A stretch of DNA of 64,000 bases from Margaritifera margaritifera (GCA_029931535.1 JAQPZY010001569.1:262001-326000), one strand, 5' to 3'. Numbered from the stretch's first letter, positions 34,620 through 46,639 are shown. Numbers and translations are program-made. Notes: generated by a model not told the origin, from the letters alone.

Positions 34620-36380
34620 TTAAAACGCTTTAAACGAACAAGGGGTCGGTGAAACTAGTTTGTAGCGATGAGTCGTCTGCAAATAAGCGAGTAAGATATT
34701 TTAAGTTATCAGTTATATCGTTAATAAAGACAAGAAACAGAAAAGGACCCAGGACTGATCCACGGAGGACACCTGCAGTCGTTTGAAAATTCGTTGCCAA
34801 TGATCCGAGTTCTGTTTGTAATATATACTTCGAGCAATCCTATTAGATTTCCCTTAATTCCAAAACTTTTCAATTTTAGTAATGTGCCTTTATGCCACTC
34901 GATCAAAGGCTTTAGATATATCACAGAAAACAACTCATGAAAGTGTATGCTTATTTATTGCATTACATATGGTAAATATGAGTTGAAACGATGTAGAGTG
35001 ACCTGGTATCAATCTGTTTAAAAACGAGATCTTTGACATAACGAAGATCTGACGGACATTGATACCAGGTCATGTTCTGTTGACCTTTCAATTCACCAAT
35101 CTAATTATACCTTTCACAGTTATGAAAAAGAAAAACGTAATTCGGAACATACCATTTTTAACATTGATTCTCTCTAAAACTAAACGCAACTCTTTATCTC
35201 GTAGGTTGCTAAATATGAGTGGACATGGAATTCCAAAGGTCACAAGAACAAGAACGTTAATCAGTGCCTGTCAGATCTGCTTATTTAAAAGTAGATCCTG
35301 ATTTTAATCAGATTGACTTGCTATAAACCCCGATTGATATTTATGTCGGAAGTCATTTTGATAGAACTATTTATAAATGTGTTTAAAGACTACATGTATT
35401 AAAACACTTAACCGATATTACCACGGAGTGATATTCATCTGTAGTTAGAAACACGATATTTGTCTTTATTATTGAAAAGCGGTACTACATGAGCTAAGTT
35501 CCATTTTTTTCGGAAACTGCTCATAATGTAATGACAGATTACATAATAATGCAAACAGTTTGATAATGGAAAATATTCTATTTTCAAGCAAATATTGTTG
35601 ATATTTTCTGGACCAGAAGCTTTATTATTTTGTAGTGATGAATAACATCTACAATTTTACTTTCACTCATTTCGAGATTATCATATTTTTGGCAGTGTTA
35701 CTTTCTCGAGAACCGGTAATTCTTTGTTAGAGTCGTATATAGAAGAGATTGCATTGCACATAATATTAATTCAGGAAGTTTTCCTTATCATAGTTTGAAT
35801 ATGCTAGTTTCAAGTCATTTGTTTGAAGTGGGGGAATAATTGATGGGTCATTACATTGTTTAGTAATTTATTTCATTACAGTCTAGTATTTTTTTTTTTT
35901 TTTTTTTTTTTTTTGTTTGATCTGTGGTTTTCTGACAATTGAAAGTGAAAGGTATAATATAATTCTCTTTTGGCTACTTTTTTTAAAAAAAATTTCACCG
36001 CTGTTTGTACATCAGTAAATAGCTTGGTTTGTTAGATTTTGAGGCTCTTTCATTTGTTTGCATTGGGGGAATAATTGATGGGTCATTACATTGTTTTGCT
36101 ATCGATTTCATTACATTACAGTGTTTTTTTATTTTTTAAAATTTTTTTGTGATTTGTGGTTTTCTGACAATTGAATGTTTAAGGTATAATATAACTCTCT
36201 TTAGGCTACTTTTTTAAAAAAACATTTCACCTCAGTTTGTACATCAGTAAATAGTTTTGGTTTGTTAGATTTTGGGGCTCTATTCCGTAATATATCTCGA
36301 ATCCTAATCTCACGTCTCAGTTTTGAATCAAACAAAGTTGTCACCAGGTCTTATAGTAATTGTTTGAGAGAGGGAACACA
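34620..36380 (-). mobile_element. CR1/jockey-like LINE, broken, minus strand
   Basis: Minus-strand motifs in order: a linker region near 36.29-36.05 kb (APKSNKPKLFTDVQTEVK), MSESKIVDVIHHYKI (35.67 kb), NRLIPGHSTSFQLIFTI (35.01 kb), VIEWHKGTLLKLKSFGIKGN-type palm (34.9 kb; seen as IEWHKGTLLKLKSFGIKGN), the segment PPWISPGSFSVSCLY (34.76 kb) and the catalytic FADD in LFADDSSLQT (34672-34683). Frameshifts and stops are frequent. An internal direct duplication lies at 35829-36290 and a small inverted duplication at 34999-35072. Confidence 0.75.
35829..36290. repeat. Tandem duplication of about 235 bp
   Basis: TGGGGGAATAATTGATGGGT starts both copies (35829 and 36064). Both go on to a T-rich tract, GTGGTTTTCTGACAATTGAA, GGTATAATATAA and TACATCAGTAAATAG, and end near TTTGTTAGATTTTG. 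The T tract is about 30 bases in copy 1 and shorter and interrupted in copy 2. It lies inside the LINE at 34.6-36.4 kb. Confidence 0.85.
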
Positions 36381-36385
36381 TTCTT

Positions 36386-36489
36386 CATTAGTGGCTGGTC
36401 AACTAGCTCTACATTCCTTCATACATAGCAGCAAACCGAACCTTAATCAAGGGAGGTAATGCAGTCGTTATTTTCTTTGGACAATCTAA
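36386..36489. repeat. 100-bp dispersed repeat, copy 1
   Basis: TTAGTGGCTGGTC, then AACAGCAAACC-like AGCAGCAAACCGAACC, CTTAATCAAGGGAGGTAAT and TTGGACAATC occur in the same order at 37648-37749. Confidence 0.75.
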
Positions 36490-37185
36490 CCCGGTGAAAT
36501 GGGGAAAAAAAAGGATTAAGGGTTAAATATGGAGGTTTCTGTTTAAACCTATTTTTTAATCTTACATACCTTAAAATCCATTATTCATTGTTATTATAAA
36601 TTTCTATTGTATCGTCTATAAATAATTGTGTTTAAAAGTATGTCATTCACAAAAGTTGGCGTAGGTATTACCTGCCCCAGATATGTTTGCGGAAGTATCG
36701 TATAAGTGGAACAAAGAACTCACTAAAGAAGAGACTCTAGTGTAGGGAGGTATGTGATAGCTTATGAAATTGAAACGACTAATGCAACACCTACGGTTAC
36801 TAAATTATGACAATTATTGAAAAGATTTACGAAAATATAGTACATTCAAACGCAGAAGCGCAATCGTGGCGTATTTTATAACTTTTCTATTATATAAGCA
36901 CATTGAGAAAATAAATACAATAGATCTCTATTTTTAGTCAAAAATATCTACAATAACTCCTCGAAAAGAAACGGCATTTCTTTGAAAATATGCACGAGGG
37001 ACTTCCCCTTCCCATTTTAACTGTGACCCCTTATTTCCTAGCATAATATTTCGCTATGTCCTGCTTGATATTTCCTGCTGTTATTTCTCCATCATAAATC
37101 TATAAATTAAAAGGTTTAATAAAGATATGAATTTGCAGTTCAAATTACTGTACCCTATCAAAGGGAACGACCTGTTTTCAATATT

Positions 37186-37235
37186 CTTCTTCTTCATCAT
37201 CATCATCATCTTCTTCTTCTTCTTCTTCTTCTTCT

Positions 37236-37314
<79 letters not shown>
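37186..37314. repeat. Compound (TTC)n(CT)n microsatellite
   Basis: TTC/TCA units run to about 37238, then (CT)n of about 38 units. It lies between the two copies of the 100-bp dispersed repeat. Confidence 0.95.
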
Positions 37315-37318
<4 letters not shown>

Positions 37319-37647
37319 AGTCTCTCATTTTCTCCCCAAAGATTGTCTAAATAATATGTTTGGCTCCTTCTTTCAACGTTTATAAGGATTTTGTTAATAT
37401 GATCGCTTGTAATAAGCCTGGCAAAAATCAAATTAGCAGTAGGGTCTACTTGGAAAGCTCTTCACAATACTGTCCAGTCTGACATAGTATAATCGGTAGA
37501 TCCCTATTTTCTGTATCATTTTACAGTTAGAAATTTAAAAAAGGGAAGCAATAGCCTTTTTCTGTTTCTGATCACATTTGTGACCATATACTGCGTACAA
37601 GCTGTCATGTTTACTTGTAATCATCGTGCAGTCCGTATACCTCTACA

Positions 37648-37749
37648 TTAGTGGCTGGTCGACTCTTTCTAGAACGACGCGACGCGTAACAGCAAACCAA
37701 AGCCTTAATCAATGGAGGTAAATCAGTCTGTAATTTTGGACAATCGAAC
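37648..37749. repeat. 100-bp dispersed repeat, copy 2
   Basis: The order matches copy 1 (TTAGTGGCTGGTC, ACAGCAAACCAAAGCC, TTAATCAATGGAGGTAAAT, TTGGACAATC) in the same orientation, about 1.26 kb away. A (TTC)n(CT)n tract lies between the copies. Confidence 0.75.
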
Positions 37750-38577
37750 TCTTCATTAATATTTACGCTAAATTTTGGGAATTTGGTTTGAGTAAATTGT
37801 ACCAGACCTCTACATTTAATGTTCTACTAAAAGCATTAAAAATTTACACTGTGACGATTCTTTCGTAACTAACCTTCAGTAAATCGGTCACAGACTTCGT
37901 TGACATTATTGCACGAATTAAAGGTCTCTATCCAGTTGTGATTTTCTATCAGTTCGCAGTTACCCCTTTTATACAACCAGACTTCCATTTAAAATGAATA
38001 CATTTACAGCATACTCAATCTTTATACTTAAGAAGGTGGCTTTATGCTCGCTTATATGCTCATTCGTAATTCAATGATTTAAAAGCATTGAGGTACAATA
38101 ATAAGATCGTGCAAAGTTGCCGAATGAGGTGTGATGTGAGCTGGTTCATCACTTGTAATAACCATAATAACCAGTGGTGTGTTTTTGTTCCCTGTGACGG
38201 GGCTGCATTTCTTTACAGGACTCATGACTTGGATTCTGCCAGGAATCAGATTCGCTATATATTAAATCACCTTGATTCATTCACAGCGATTTTCTAAAAC
38301 CAGGGTTAGAGTTGCCAATTTTGATTCACTTTGAATCATCAGGTAGCTATGATTCATGTGATTCCGTAAATATTTTTGATTGCCTAAAATAACACGGGGA
38401 AATAGAATCAGGATTCAATATCGCCCATGTTAATAATATACGGTGAGATGTCACTTGCGGTATCGACAGAGGAAGTAGAAGACCTCCAAGAAATAAAAAT
38501 TTGAATTTGGTATTCTTTCAACAAAGCATGCTAAAATTTTAATTGCCTATAATTCAACTTTGTTTCTTCGTTTGCAA

Positions 38578-38578
<1 letters not shown>
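37750..38578. other. No gene recognised
   Basis: Repeated GATTCA/TGATTC words at about 38215-38420 give a faint direct-repeat texture. Nothing is assignable. Confidence 0.5.

Positions 38579-38655
<77 letters not shown>
38579..38655. repeat. (AT)n microsatellite
   Basis: About 38 perfect units. Tyr-Ile frames across it on both strands are artefacts. Confidence 0.97.
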
Positions 38656-38657
<2 letters not shown>

Positions 38658-39072
38658 GTTTACAAAATTTGCAAGAAAACCCCCTATTGATTTCGATTAT
38701 TGCAAAAGGGTTCATAGTCCACGTTCTTTTTTTGTTGTTGTTGTTTTTTTTTTTCTTCCGGAACAGTATTGTCATGGCGAGTTTCCGTGACACAAAGAAT
38801 TTGATATCAAACAATCGAGAAGCAATGTCTTTGATTGTGTGTCTGATACCTCTGATATTTAAATGAAAGGCAAGAGAGTTAGTTGTTTAAATACGATGTC
38901 CCAGGTATAAATTCCAGGAGTGATAGCAGATGAGGTATATTATTTTTTCACGATAAAACGAATTGCTTCATCTATCTAGATCATTGCAAACGGTGCTAAA
39001 AAAAAAAAAAAAAGGATGTGAACAAGATTGAAAATACACAGCTACACAGCAGGATTCTGATGTGGGAGAAAT

Positions 39073-39640
39073 CCACAGGGGCTCGTATTGTTGCTGACAA
39101 CTTATCTATCAGTCATACATGTACTATATAAATACTACAAGGGAGGACACTTCTCTCCTTTCTGGCTCAACCTATTTAAGAATCGACGCTGATATTTCGA
39201 GCTACACATCGCGTGGCGTAATAAATTTGGTACCGATATTTAGCTCAGGCATTCGACTTTTTACGACTACACAAAGTTTGACTTACTACCACACCTTTAA
39301 GGAATGCCAGACCATTTTCCCACGCTACCGGTGACATGGCCATGATCGCGCCCGCATAATATGCAAGTGTAACTAGCCGAATGGAATACGGCCCTCTCAT
39401 TGGTCGACCGAAAAGGACGTACTACGCCTACTGATTATCTAATTTTCAGTCAACCAATAAGGGGCCAGAATTCCATTCAGTGCGTTGTTTCTGCATATTA
39501 AGCGGGCGCGATCATGGCCATGTAGACCGGTAGCGTGGGAAAATGGTCTAGCATTCCTTAAAGGTGTGGTAGTAAGTCAAACTTTATAGTACATGTATGA
39601 CTGATAGATAAGTTGTCAGCAACAATACGAGCCCCTGTGG
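39073..39640. mobile_element. Foldback (long inverted repeat) element
   Basis: The left arm starts CCACAGGGGCTCGTATTG and the right arm ends with its exact complement. The first 56 bases are identical between arms. After a 145-bp segment present only in the left arm (about 39129-39272), the arms pair again for about 135 bases (AAGTTTGACTTACTACCAC, CCATTTTCCCACGCTACCGG, GGCCATGATCGCGCCCGC) nearly to the centre, around a 40-base loop at about 39409-39447. AGAAAT flanks both ends (39067-39072 and 39641-39646) as a probable 6-bp target duplication. There is no transposase, so it is non-autonomous. Confidence 0.85.
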
Positions 39641-39836
39641 AGAAATCAAACCAAAAACGGAAAGTCATAAATATATGATGCATTTTCAGGTGAAACAGAC
39701 CAAAATACACTCTTTATTGACTTAAGGTATCACCGAAGAACAATGAAATAAAATTAAAAAGTGGTGTACTGGACAGTTTCAAAAGACTGCACTTACACAA
39801 AACAGTCCAAATGACCACACCAGATTTAATGTAGAG

Positions 39837-39837
39837 A

Positions 39838-39925
<88 letters not shown>
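39837..39925. repeat. (AAT)n meeting (ATT)n, a simple-sequence inverted repeat
   Basis: About 14 AAT units switch at about 39880 to about 15 ATT units, so the two halves are complementary and could form a hairpin of over 40 bp. Confidence 0.95.
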
Positions 39926-39926
<1 letters not shown>

Positions 39927-40997
39927 ATATCATAATCAGATAAATAATCAACATGATTTGACAACCTTCCTGGCTCATAAAGGTCATTTACATTATAGCG
40001 GAATAGTATTTTAGCCTCTTAAATAATAAATAAATAAATAACGTAAAAGTAAAAAAAAAAAATCTATGGGCTGTCCATATATTTATTCCTAAGAACAGAT
40101 AACCAGTCCATATAGTCTAAACACGTTTCTGCACATGTTTTCGGCGATAAATTTTAATTTGTAATATAAAACGTGCCAGTGACAAAGTTTGTTCAGGACG
40201 ATAACCGACAACATATCAAGAAGGTCCCATCACAATAAAACGCAAACTCACATCGCTGACCAGATAGGAATGTTTTAGATTCTGACTTTTTCGCAGAAAA
40301 AAAAAAAAGTCCGTAAACCTAGTTCGACAACCTAAGTCATGTTGAATAAATTACTATAAAGTGTCCTTTCATACTGGATTACATCATTCGTGATATGGCT
40401 GCACGTGAGTACATTATAATAACAGTAGTAAGGACCCCACTATAATCCCACTGACTGACGGCACCTGCGCCCGTGTTTGACCTTGTGATCCAATGAAAAC
40501 ACGTTTTATCCTTTCCGCTAATGATTGGAAAAACACTCCGGATTTACTACAGTAACCTCCATTGCACATACATGTACCTAGTTTACCAAATTCATTCATG
40601 TGCACACCACACGCCATCATAGTCTTCCTTACTATCGACTAGACTGAGATGACTTAATCTTGACCGACACATTCACAAGTTTGTTTTTTTTTTTGTTGTT
40701 TTTTTTTCAATGCATGAACTCATAAGAAACCTTTCTTTTATAGTTTGCCTAGGGTACTTTAGCATGTGACTGTGTTCTCCGCAATTTATCGGTGATTTAT
40801 CTCTTTTTACGCTCTATCACTTCATCGAAGTATTTCTGAGATGGAATTTTGTAGAATAGCCCGAGTTGTTCAGATTGCTTGTGCTCTAGATCCGATTGCG
40901 TCACCACATGTGACCTAGATAGGAACGGGAGTGATCTTGAATACAGGTGGGTGGGAATGACCTTGAATAACCCAGTTTGAATCTGGGTCAATGACTT
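39926..40997. other. No gene recognised
   Basis: A 75-codon minus frame (40797-41024) ends inside the 41-kb MITE. No domain is seen. Confidence 0.5.
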
Positions 40998-41377
40998 GGC
41001 CCCAGTTTCATTAAACATCTCCAAATATCTTCCAAAAAATTGGGATTTTTTTAATAACTTTCTTATTGCTTAGTTAATAACGATGATTTTTTTTCTCACA
41101 TAACATTCAGTATGCATCAGGGATTAAAAATACATTACAAATCTAGAATTTTCATTAAAGGCGTCAAATTTCATCAAATTTGATAATTCGACAATTTTTT
41201 TTTCGGGAATAAATTTGTTTCCATGTCTTAAATGTTAAAACTAAAAAAGTGATTTTGCATTCTTTCCACTATCTCGACTCCTAACAAAAATATATTGATA
41301 TTGTGTGAAGTATTATAAGCAAGATAATGTTAAATCATAATTTGATGAGAAATGTTTAGTTTTGCGAAACCGGGGCC
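40998..41377. mobile_element. Possible MITE with GGCCCC ends
   Basis: The left end GGCCCCAGTTTCATTAAACAT and the right end, inverted, GGCCCCGGTTTCGCAAAACT then AAACAT, pair as imperfect terminal inverted repeats about 380 bp apart. The interior is AT-rich with no open frame. A target duplication is not clear. Confidence 0.5.
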
Positions 41378-42534
41378 TGGTTCATGAAGTACATGAGATT
41401 ACTGCTTGTTGATATCATAGGCCACACATGTTGGGGGAACTTTAAATGACCTGATTTTAAACTAGCTCACTAGTCTGGTACATGAGGCTAGAGGTTGTTG
41501 ATGTCATCATAGAACATTAGCGTGATCAAAATGGAGCTCCAACTGGATCGTCTTGGTACGAGAATTCCTATAAATCATTTGCATGTCCTAAATGCTTCAA
41601 ATAACCGTACCTTTACTCTGTTTTTGAGACCACTTCTGAACACTTGAATAAACCTTAATTACCTTTGAAGAGAAAAGACCGAATGACATCACAGTTGGCA
41701 GAGGTTAATCCCTATCTATGAAAAGTGTGTCAGCTTGAATCTATATCAATGATGACATTATCTGCTTGTCGTAATTACTTTACGTGACCTAGACCTAACT
41801 TTATCTTTATATAAATTTCGGAAAAAGTAGTTTTGTAAAAAAAAATCTTTCATAATAGCTAACGAATTTTGATTTGAGTCACATCGTTTGGGAGCGTACT
41901 TGGACTGGAATGCCAACTTCCACAGCCCCTCACGACACACTTGCAAACATAAAGGGTCGGATTCTATATCTTCAATAGGGAGCTACTTTCCCATTTCCAT
42001 GAGTAAAGCGTTTCGATACGCTTACCGGCTGACGTCGATGTAATAATACTATGGCCTCAGTTTATTTCCATATTGTCGGATTTTTTGTCACAATCGTTTC
42101 CTATAGCGACGCGTCTTGTTTATTTTTATATATATACATATATATATTTAAAAACAAGTTAAGTACTACATAACAAATAATAGTTTTTAATACCTATGCC
42201 ATCAGCAAGAGATGCGCTGTTACATCAAAAATAAATTGCTCGGCTCATAGACTTTACAATCAAATTGTGTTTTTTTATTCATGTTAGACTACCGAAACAA
42301 TCACTTTTAGTGTAAGGATGTCTTGATGATGTGTTATGGCCACATTTCCTCTTTGCTTGGACACATCCCGTAAAAACAGCTGTACAAGTCATGGCTTTAC
42401 TAATTGTTTCATCTCTGTGAGGGAGATCAGACGCATGTTTTACATTTCTGTTAATAGCCTGCTGTGTTCTGCGTAGTTATGTCTGAATTATTCCTTACAC
42501 TATATTTGATCCAAACGTCGCGGAATAATTGCAC
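41378..42534. other. No gene recognised
   Basis: Sequence without repeats longer than about 15 bases and without a convincing frame. Confidence 0.5.
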
Positions 42535-42775
42535 TCACTTTAAATAAAATAGTTTTTGCTACATTTCCTTCCTCCCAACACATGTTTACAAAATGTTAAA
42601 TGTACTCTTTCGACAGCATTTGCTGAGATAAATCCCCACAATTCGGCACTATAATTCAAACTTGGGACAACTGGCACATTAAATAATTTACATAGCCCTT
42701 TAGGAGATATGTCACCAAATTTATACAAGAATTTCTGCATTGAAACAATCTTTAGAGGCCAATCCAGCAAGTGTT
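42535..42775 (-). mobile_element. LINE fragment (RT C-terminal part)
   Basis: An uninterrupted minus-strand frame reads GLCKLFNVPVVPSLNYSAEL and then ERVHLTFCKHVLG. This is the post-RT region of CR1-like LINE proteins (LVxPxLxYxxExW then ERVHxxFCKxILG). The typical Trp is preserved in ELWGF. Flanks carry no further LINE sequence that I can recognise. Confidence 0.6.
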
Positions 42776-43410
42776 TGTTTGTGCTTCATTAGACGCACCA
42801 CCCAAAGTAAAAACAATGCCAAGAAAAACAGGTTTATGGACTATTTATAGTTCCACACCCAAATGTCCATCCCCGCCCGCCACCCCCTTATGGAAGTGCT
42901 GTTTTTAGAGAGGATTCATGTACCTGGTTGGCAAGCAAAGAAGTAGTATCCAAGTCTACATATTCCGTTTTCATCGCGTGTTTATAGAACTGAAAACAAA
43001 TGTTACACTCCAGATAAAACATCGTCAATATTTTAATATGATTGGTGGAACACCGGCGAAAATAAAAACATAGACGCATGACATCTTTACAATCACTGTT
43101 ATGGTAGTAAGATCAAGCCATTTATCGCTTATACTGAATGTACGTGTACAGTGCTTTTCGTTTGGTGATTTGTTACTATTAGTCACTCATTCGAGAATCA
43201 ATGACTATATCTAGCTAGATGTGTGTCCTTCCATATGCTGTGTTGTTTTCACACAATAACGTGAAATGAATAAGTAAATAAATAAACAAATAAAAGACAC
43301 TTGGAAATCACAACGTCAATACACATAAATATGACGGAAGGATGAAAAAGAAGTAGTATGTTTTGTAGGTAAACAATTACAGTTATATTACACAATTTCC
43401 CATTTTTATA

Positions 43411-43440
43411 CACACACACACATACACACAAACACACACG
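43411..43440. repeat. (CA)n microsatellite, interrupted
   Basis: ACACAC runs with T and A interruptions. Confidence 0.9.
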
Positions 43441-43654
43441 CGCATCCACATAAAAAGGCACACACAAAAAAAGACGCGGGAACACAGAGCCATGGCTTTC
43501 GATCTGTGCGCAGTCGGTCAACACCATACGTGGCTGGCAAAGATTTGTTCGTCCACAAATTTATTGACCACAAAATAGCAATAACATGGCATATGTATGT
43601 GTAAAGAGTCAAGAATTTAATATTGGTACTCTTCATCTTTGGAGTCTATTGACT

Positions 43655-44340
43655 GGTGTTCAGGAGTCGTGCACTTCAGATCCACGACAAAATATCGGTT
43701 CTCTATTAGTCTCCTCGAATTGATGCATAAAGTCGCCAGACTGAGTTGGATACATCTGTCTGACCAGAGTCATTGTCTGGAGTATGTTGATTGAATTGTT
43801 TAAAAAGAACCAAAGAATGACAGTTCCGTCTATGGGCTGAGTTGTTGCCAAAGAAAATATTTTTTATGATAGCAATGACATAGATGTTTCGATGATGGCT
43901 ACCTACGGTAAATAATTCATTGACCCGTGGGTCTTTTGCCGAATGAGCTATCAAATCATTGATAGCGATCAGATTGGCGATTTTCGGATTTAGGAAATGA
44001 GCCTGGTCTATATTTGATGGCATTCCCATCAAACATTTTTACCCTGCGTATGACTGCGGCACTGATGACGTCATTCAGGGACTGAGCGTGCTTGTAAATC
44101 CACATAATTCTTTGTGGCTGCGTTTAGATCAGGAAGTCGTTCAGCTGAAGCAAGGTTTTATCCAGGTCATTTTTCCTCATAACGTAGGGGCTTGAGACGG
44201 TCATGGTGAATGGGTGTTTAAAAACAAACTTGTCCTTCGGCGGTGTCGGTGGAATGTAATGTGCATACACATTTCCGAAATAGGATTTATCGTTCGTGGG
44301 ACGTGCATGAATCATGTTATCTCCGTGTTGGCACAATCAT
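43655..44340 (-). pseudogene. Broken A32/FtsK-HerA-like DNA-packaging ATPase (Polinton-like relic)
   Basis: Minus-strand fragments in three frames are collinear with packaging ATPases of the A32 type found in Polintons/Mavericks and related DNA viruses. FKHPFTMTVS (about 44.19 kb) stands where the strand before the P-loop should be. The P-loop itself is lost: no GxxGxGK[ST] follows. Further on come NLIAINDLI, then ELFTVGSHHRN (about 43.9 kb), which is the conserved sensor-like region, then SLVLFK, and VRQMYP followed by DFMHQFEE in another frame (43.76-43.70 kb). In the family these act as ATP-driven motors that load DNA into capsids. The region upstream (44.4-44.9 kb) holds two open minus-strand stretches that I do not recognise. 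Confidence 0.55.
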
Positions 44341-45254
44341 GTCTTAGCATGACGTCTTTTTTCTCGAAAATAACTGCACGCAAATCGAATATTTGATTCA
44401 GTTCATTCTCAGTTCTTTGAGAATAGGGCATACGACGATAAAAAGCAGAGAAAACGCGAGACGTTTGTACTTATAATTTCCTATTCTTTTAATCAGCAAA
44501 CATAGATGAATTCGACTTTCTAGAAACGTTGATTCCTCCTTTTCGATGTTGTTGCATGGGGACGTTTGACGTTTTGGTAAAGAAAACTGACGTAGGCTCC
44601 CTTGGTTTTCAATCAGAGTCTTGGACATGTAGAATTGCTCACTTCAGGCAGGTTATGTACATGAGCTTGTTTCCGCTGGGTGTTTGAGAATGTGAATTAT
44701 ATTTGAACTAGCAATTGTTGATTCATGGTACATGATTTCACCCGTTTGATTCGATTTGAGAAATGTGATAGGATCACTCCCCTCATTACGATGGCTGCCT
44801 GATTCTACTGATGCAGGTCGGGCAAAGCTCCCAAAATGACTTCTCTGTGCATGCTGATACATTCGACTTGTTTACCGGCAAAGTCTCTCGAAACAATAAC
44901 TATTGATTCCAATGACTCTTATAAACGTATATGGACCATTAGTCCTTCAGAATTAGATTTCATATCCAACGTTCATCAAACAAGGTCACGTATTTATTTA
45001 TTTATCTGTTTCAAGTTATTATATGAGAACAAAATTTCACATGAGGGACACACAGCTGACTAAATACGGCCAATAAAACATACCCATACTTAACGACTAA
45101 GTTTGTTTTTTATTCAACCAGGCCACGAATAAAAAATGCACTATACATGTAGAGTTCATTCAGTATAAGCGAAACACAACTTAATCTTACTACCAAAACA
45201 ATGAATGATGAGCTAGCATACATGGATGTTCTCTTGACAAAAAAGTGTATTTGA
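44341..45254. other. Unassigned region upstream of the ATPase relic
   Basis: Minus frames at 44398-44628 and 44653-44862 have protein-like composition and could be other genes of the same DNA element. I cannot identify them. Confidence 0.35.
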
Positions 45255-46215
45255 TCCAGAAACCATTGACTGAGCTACGCTGTAAGGTCAGTTCCTCAAG
45301 CAAATTTACTGGTAGGGTTATGTACCTTTGTTTGAATACTTTGTAGTGTCCATCGCACCATGATTCCTAAAGTAGGTCATTGTGTCCTATATTTCATGCT
45401 TTATTGACTTATCTCAATGCTGTTTGTTTGGGATCAATGTCTAGTTCACTACTGACTCTACAGGTATGTGTCTCTTTATTGATCATAGTGAGTAGTAATC
45501 AGATACATTCCTAATTAGAAAGTGCTTTGTTTCTATTACCCCATTTACCTGCTTCTGCTACTTGCTGAAAAAGCAATGCCGAGTAAATTTTGCACCAAAA
45601 GGCAAACTATGCTGCCAGCATGGTTTTATGATGTTAAACTGCCATACTAAAACTAGGTCACCATGATCTACGTTTCACGCTTCATGGACTTCTTTTACCA
45701 TAGGCATATGGTCAGTGTGTCATAGAACTTTGAAACTACAGTTATGTTGGCTCTGTCTTTGGATAAATTATCTTAAGTATTAGGTCATCGCATCAAAAGG
45801 AGGCCATTGTGACCTACATTGTATGCATCTACGACTTGGATTGAGCTTCGCTGTTATGTCATTTTCTCAAGTTATCTTACTGGTCTGGTTATATACGTTT
45901 ATGTGAATACTTAGCGGTATATATAGCACCATCATTCGAAAAGTCGGTCACTGTGTTCTATATTTCACGCTTTATTGACTCATCTCAATGCTGTTTGTTT
46001 GGGATCAGTGACTTGTGCACTATTAACTGCATAGGTACATTTACATATATCTTTATTCATCATAGTGAGTAATAATCAGGCAAATCCCTAATTAGAGAGT
46101 GCTTTGTTTCCATTACCCCATTAACCAGCTTCTGATATATGTTGAAATGCAAATACAAAATTCCTAGTTAATTGTGCTCCAAAAGACAAGCTATGCTACC
46201 AGCATATTTTATGAT
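45255..46215. repeat. Tandem duplication with about 570-bp period, diverged
   Basis: About 380 bp at 45260-45640 recurs at 45830-46213. Shared landmarks are TTTATTGACT.ATCTCAATGC, GTTTGTTTGGGATCA, CATAGTGAGTA.TAATCAG and AGTGCTTTGTTTC, in the same order. A 185-bp spacer (45640-45825) contains a weaker third echo (AGGTCACCATGATCTACGTT). The 69-bp array starts at the end of copy 2. Confidence 0.8.
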
Positions 46216-46241
46216 GCTAAACCTTTATTATTACAAAAGTT

Positions 46242-46586
46242 AAAAACTGATTGCCTAGCAAACTATCGTTTCCTTAGAAATTGGAACAAGTCGGTCTTAA
46301 TTAAATGTACAAAAAGTGATTGCCTAGGAAGCTATGGTTTCCTTAGAAATTGGAACAATTTGGTCTTAATTAAATGTACAAAAAGTGATTGCCTAGCAAG
46401 CTATGGTTTCCTTAGAAATTGGAACAATTTGGTCTTAATTAAATGTACAAAAAGTGATTACCTAGCAAGCCATGGTTTCCTTAGAAATTGGAACAATTCG
46501 GTCTTAATTAAATGTACAAAAAGTGATTGCCTAGGAAGGTATGGTGTCCTTAGAAATTGGAACAATTCGGTCTTGATTAAATGTAC
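46242..46586. repeat. 69-bp tandem array, 5 copies, open in one frame
   Basis: Units start at 46242, 46311, 46380, 46449 and 46518 (AAAAAGTGATTGCCTAG...). Each is 23 codons, so a frame of 146 codons (46174-46614) stays open, with the repeat GFLRNWNN then SVLIKCTKSDCLAS. The origin of the unit is not recognised. The open frame can be explained by the repeat length alone. Confidence 0.93.
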
Positions 46587-46639
46587 CTTTTTGGGGAGCT
46601 ATGTTGTTTTCTGAAAGCTCCTGTTTATGTTCCACCAAT

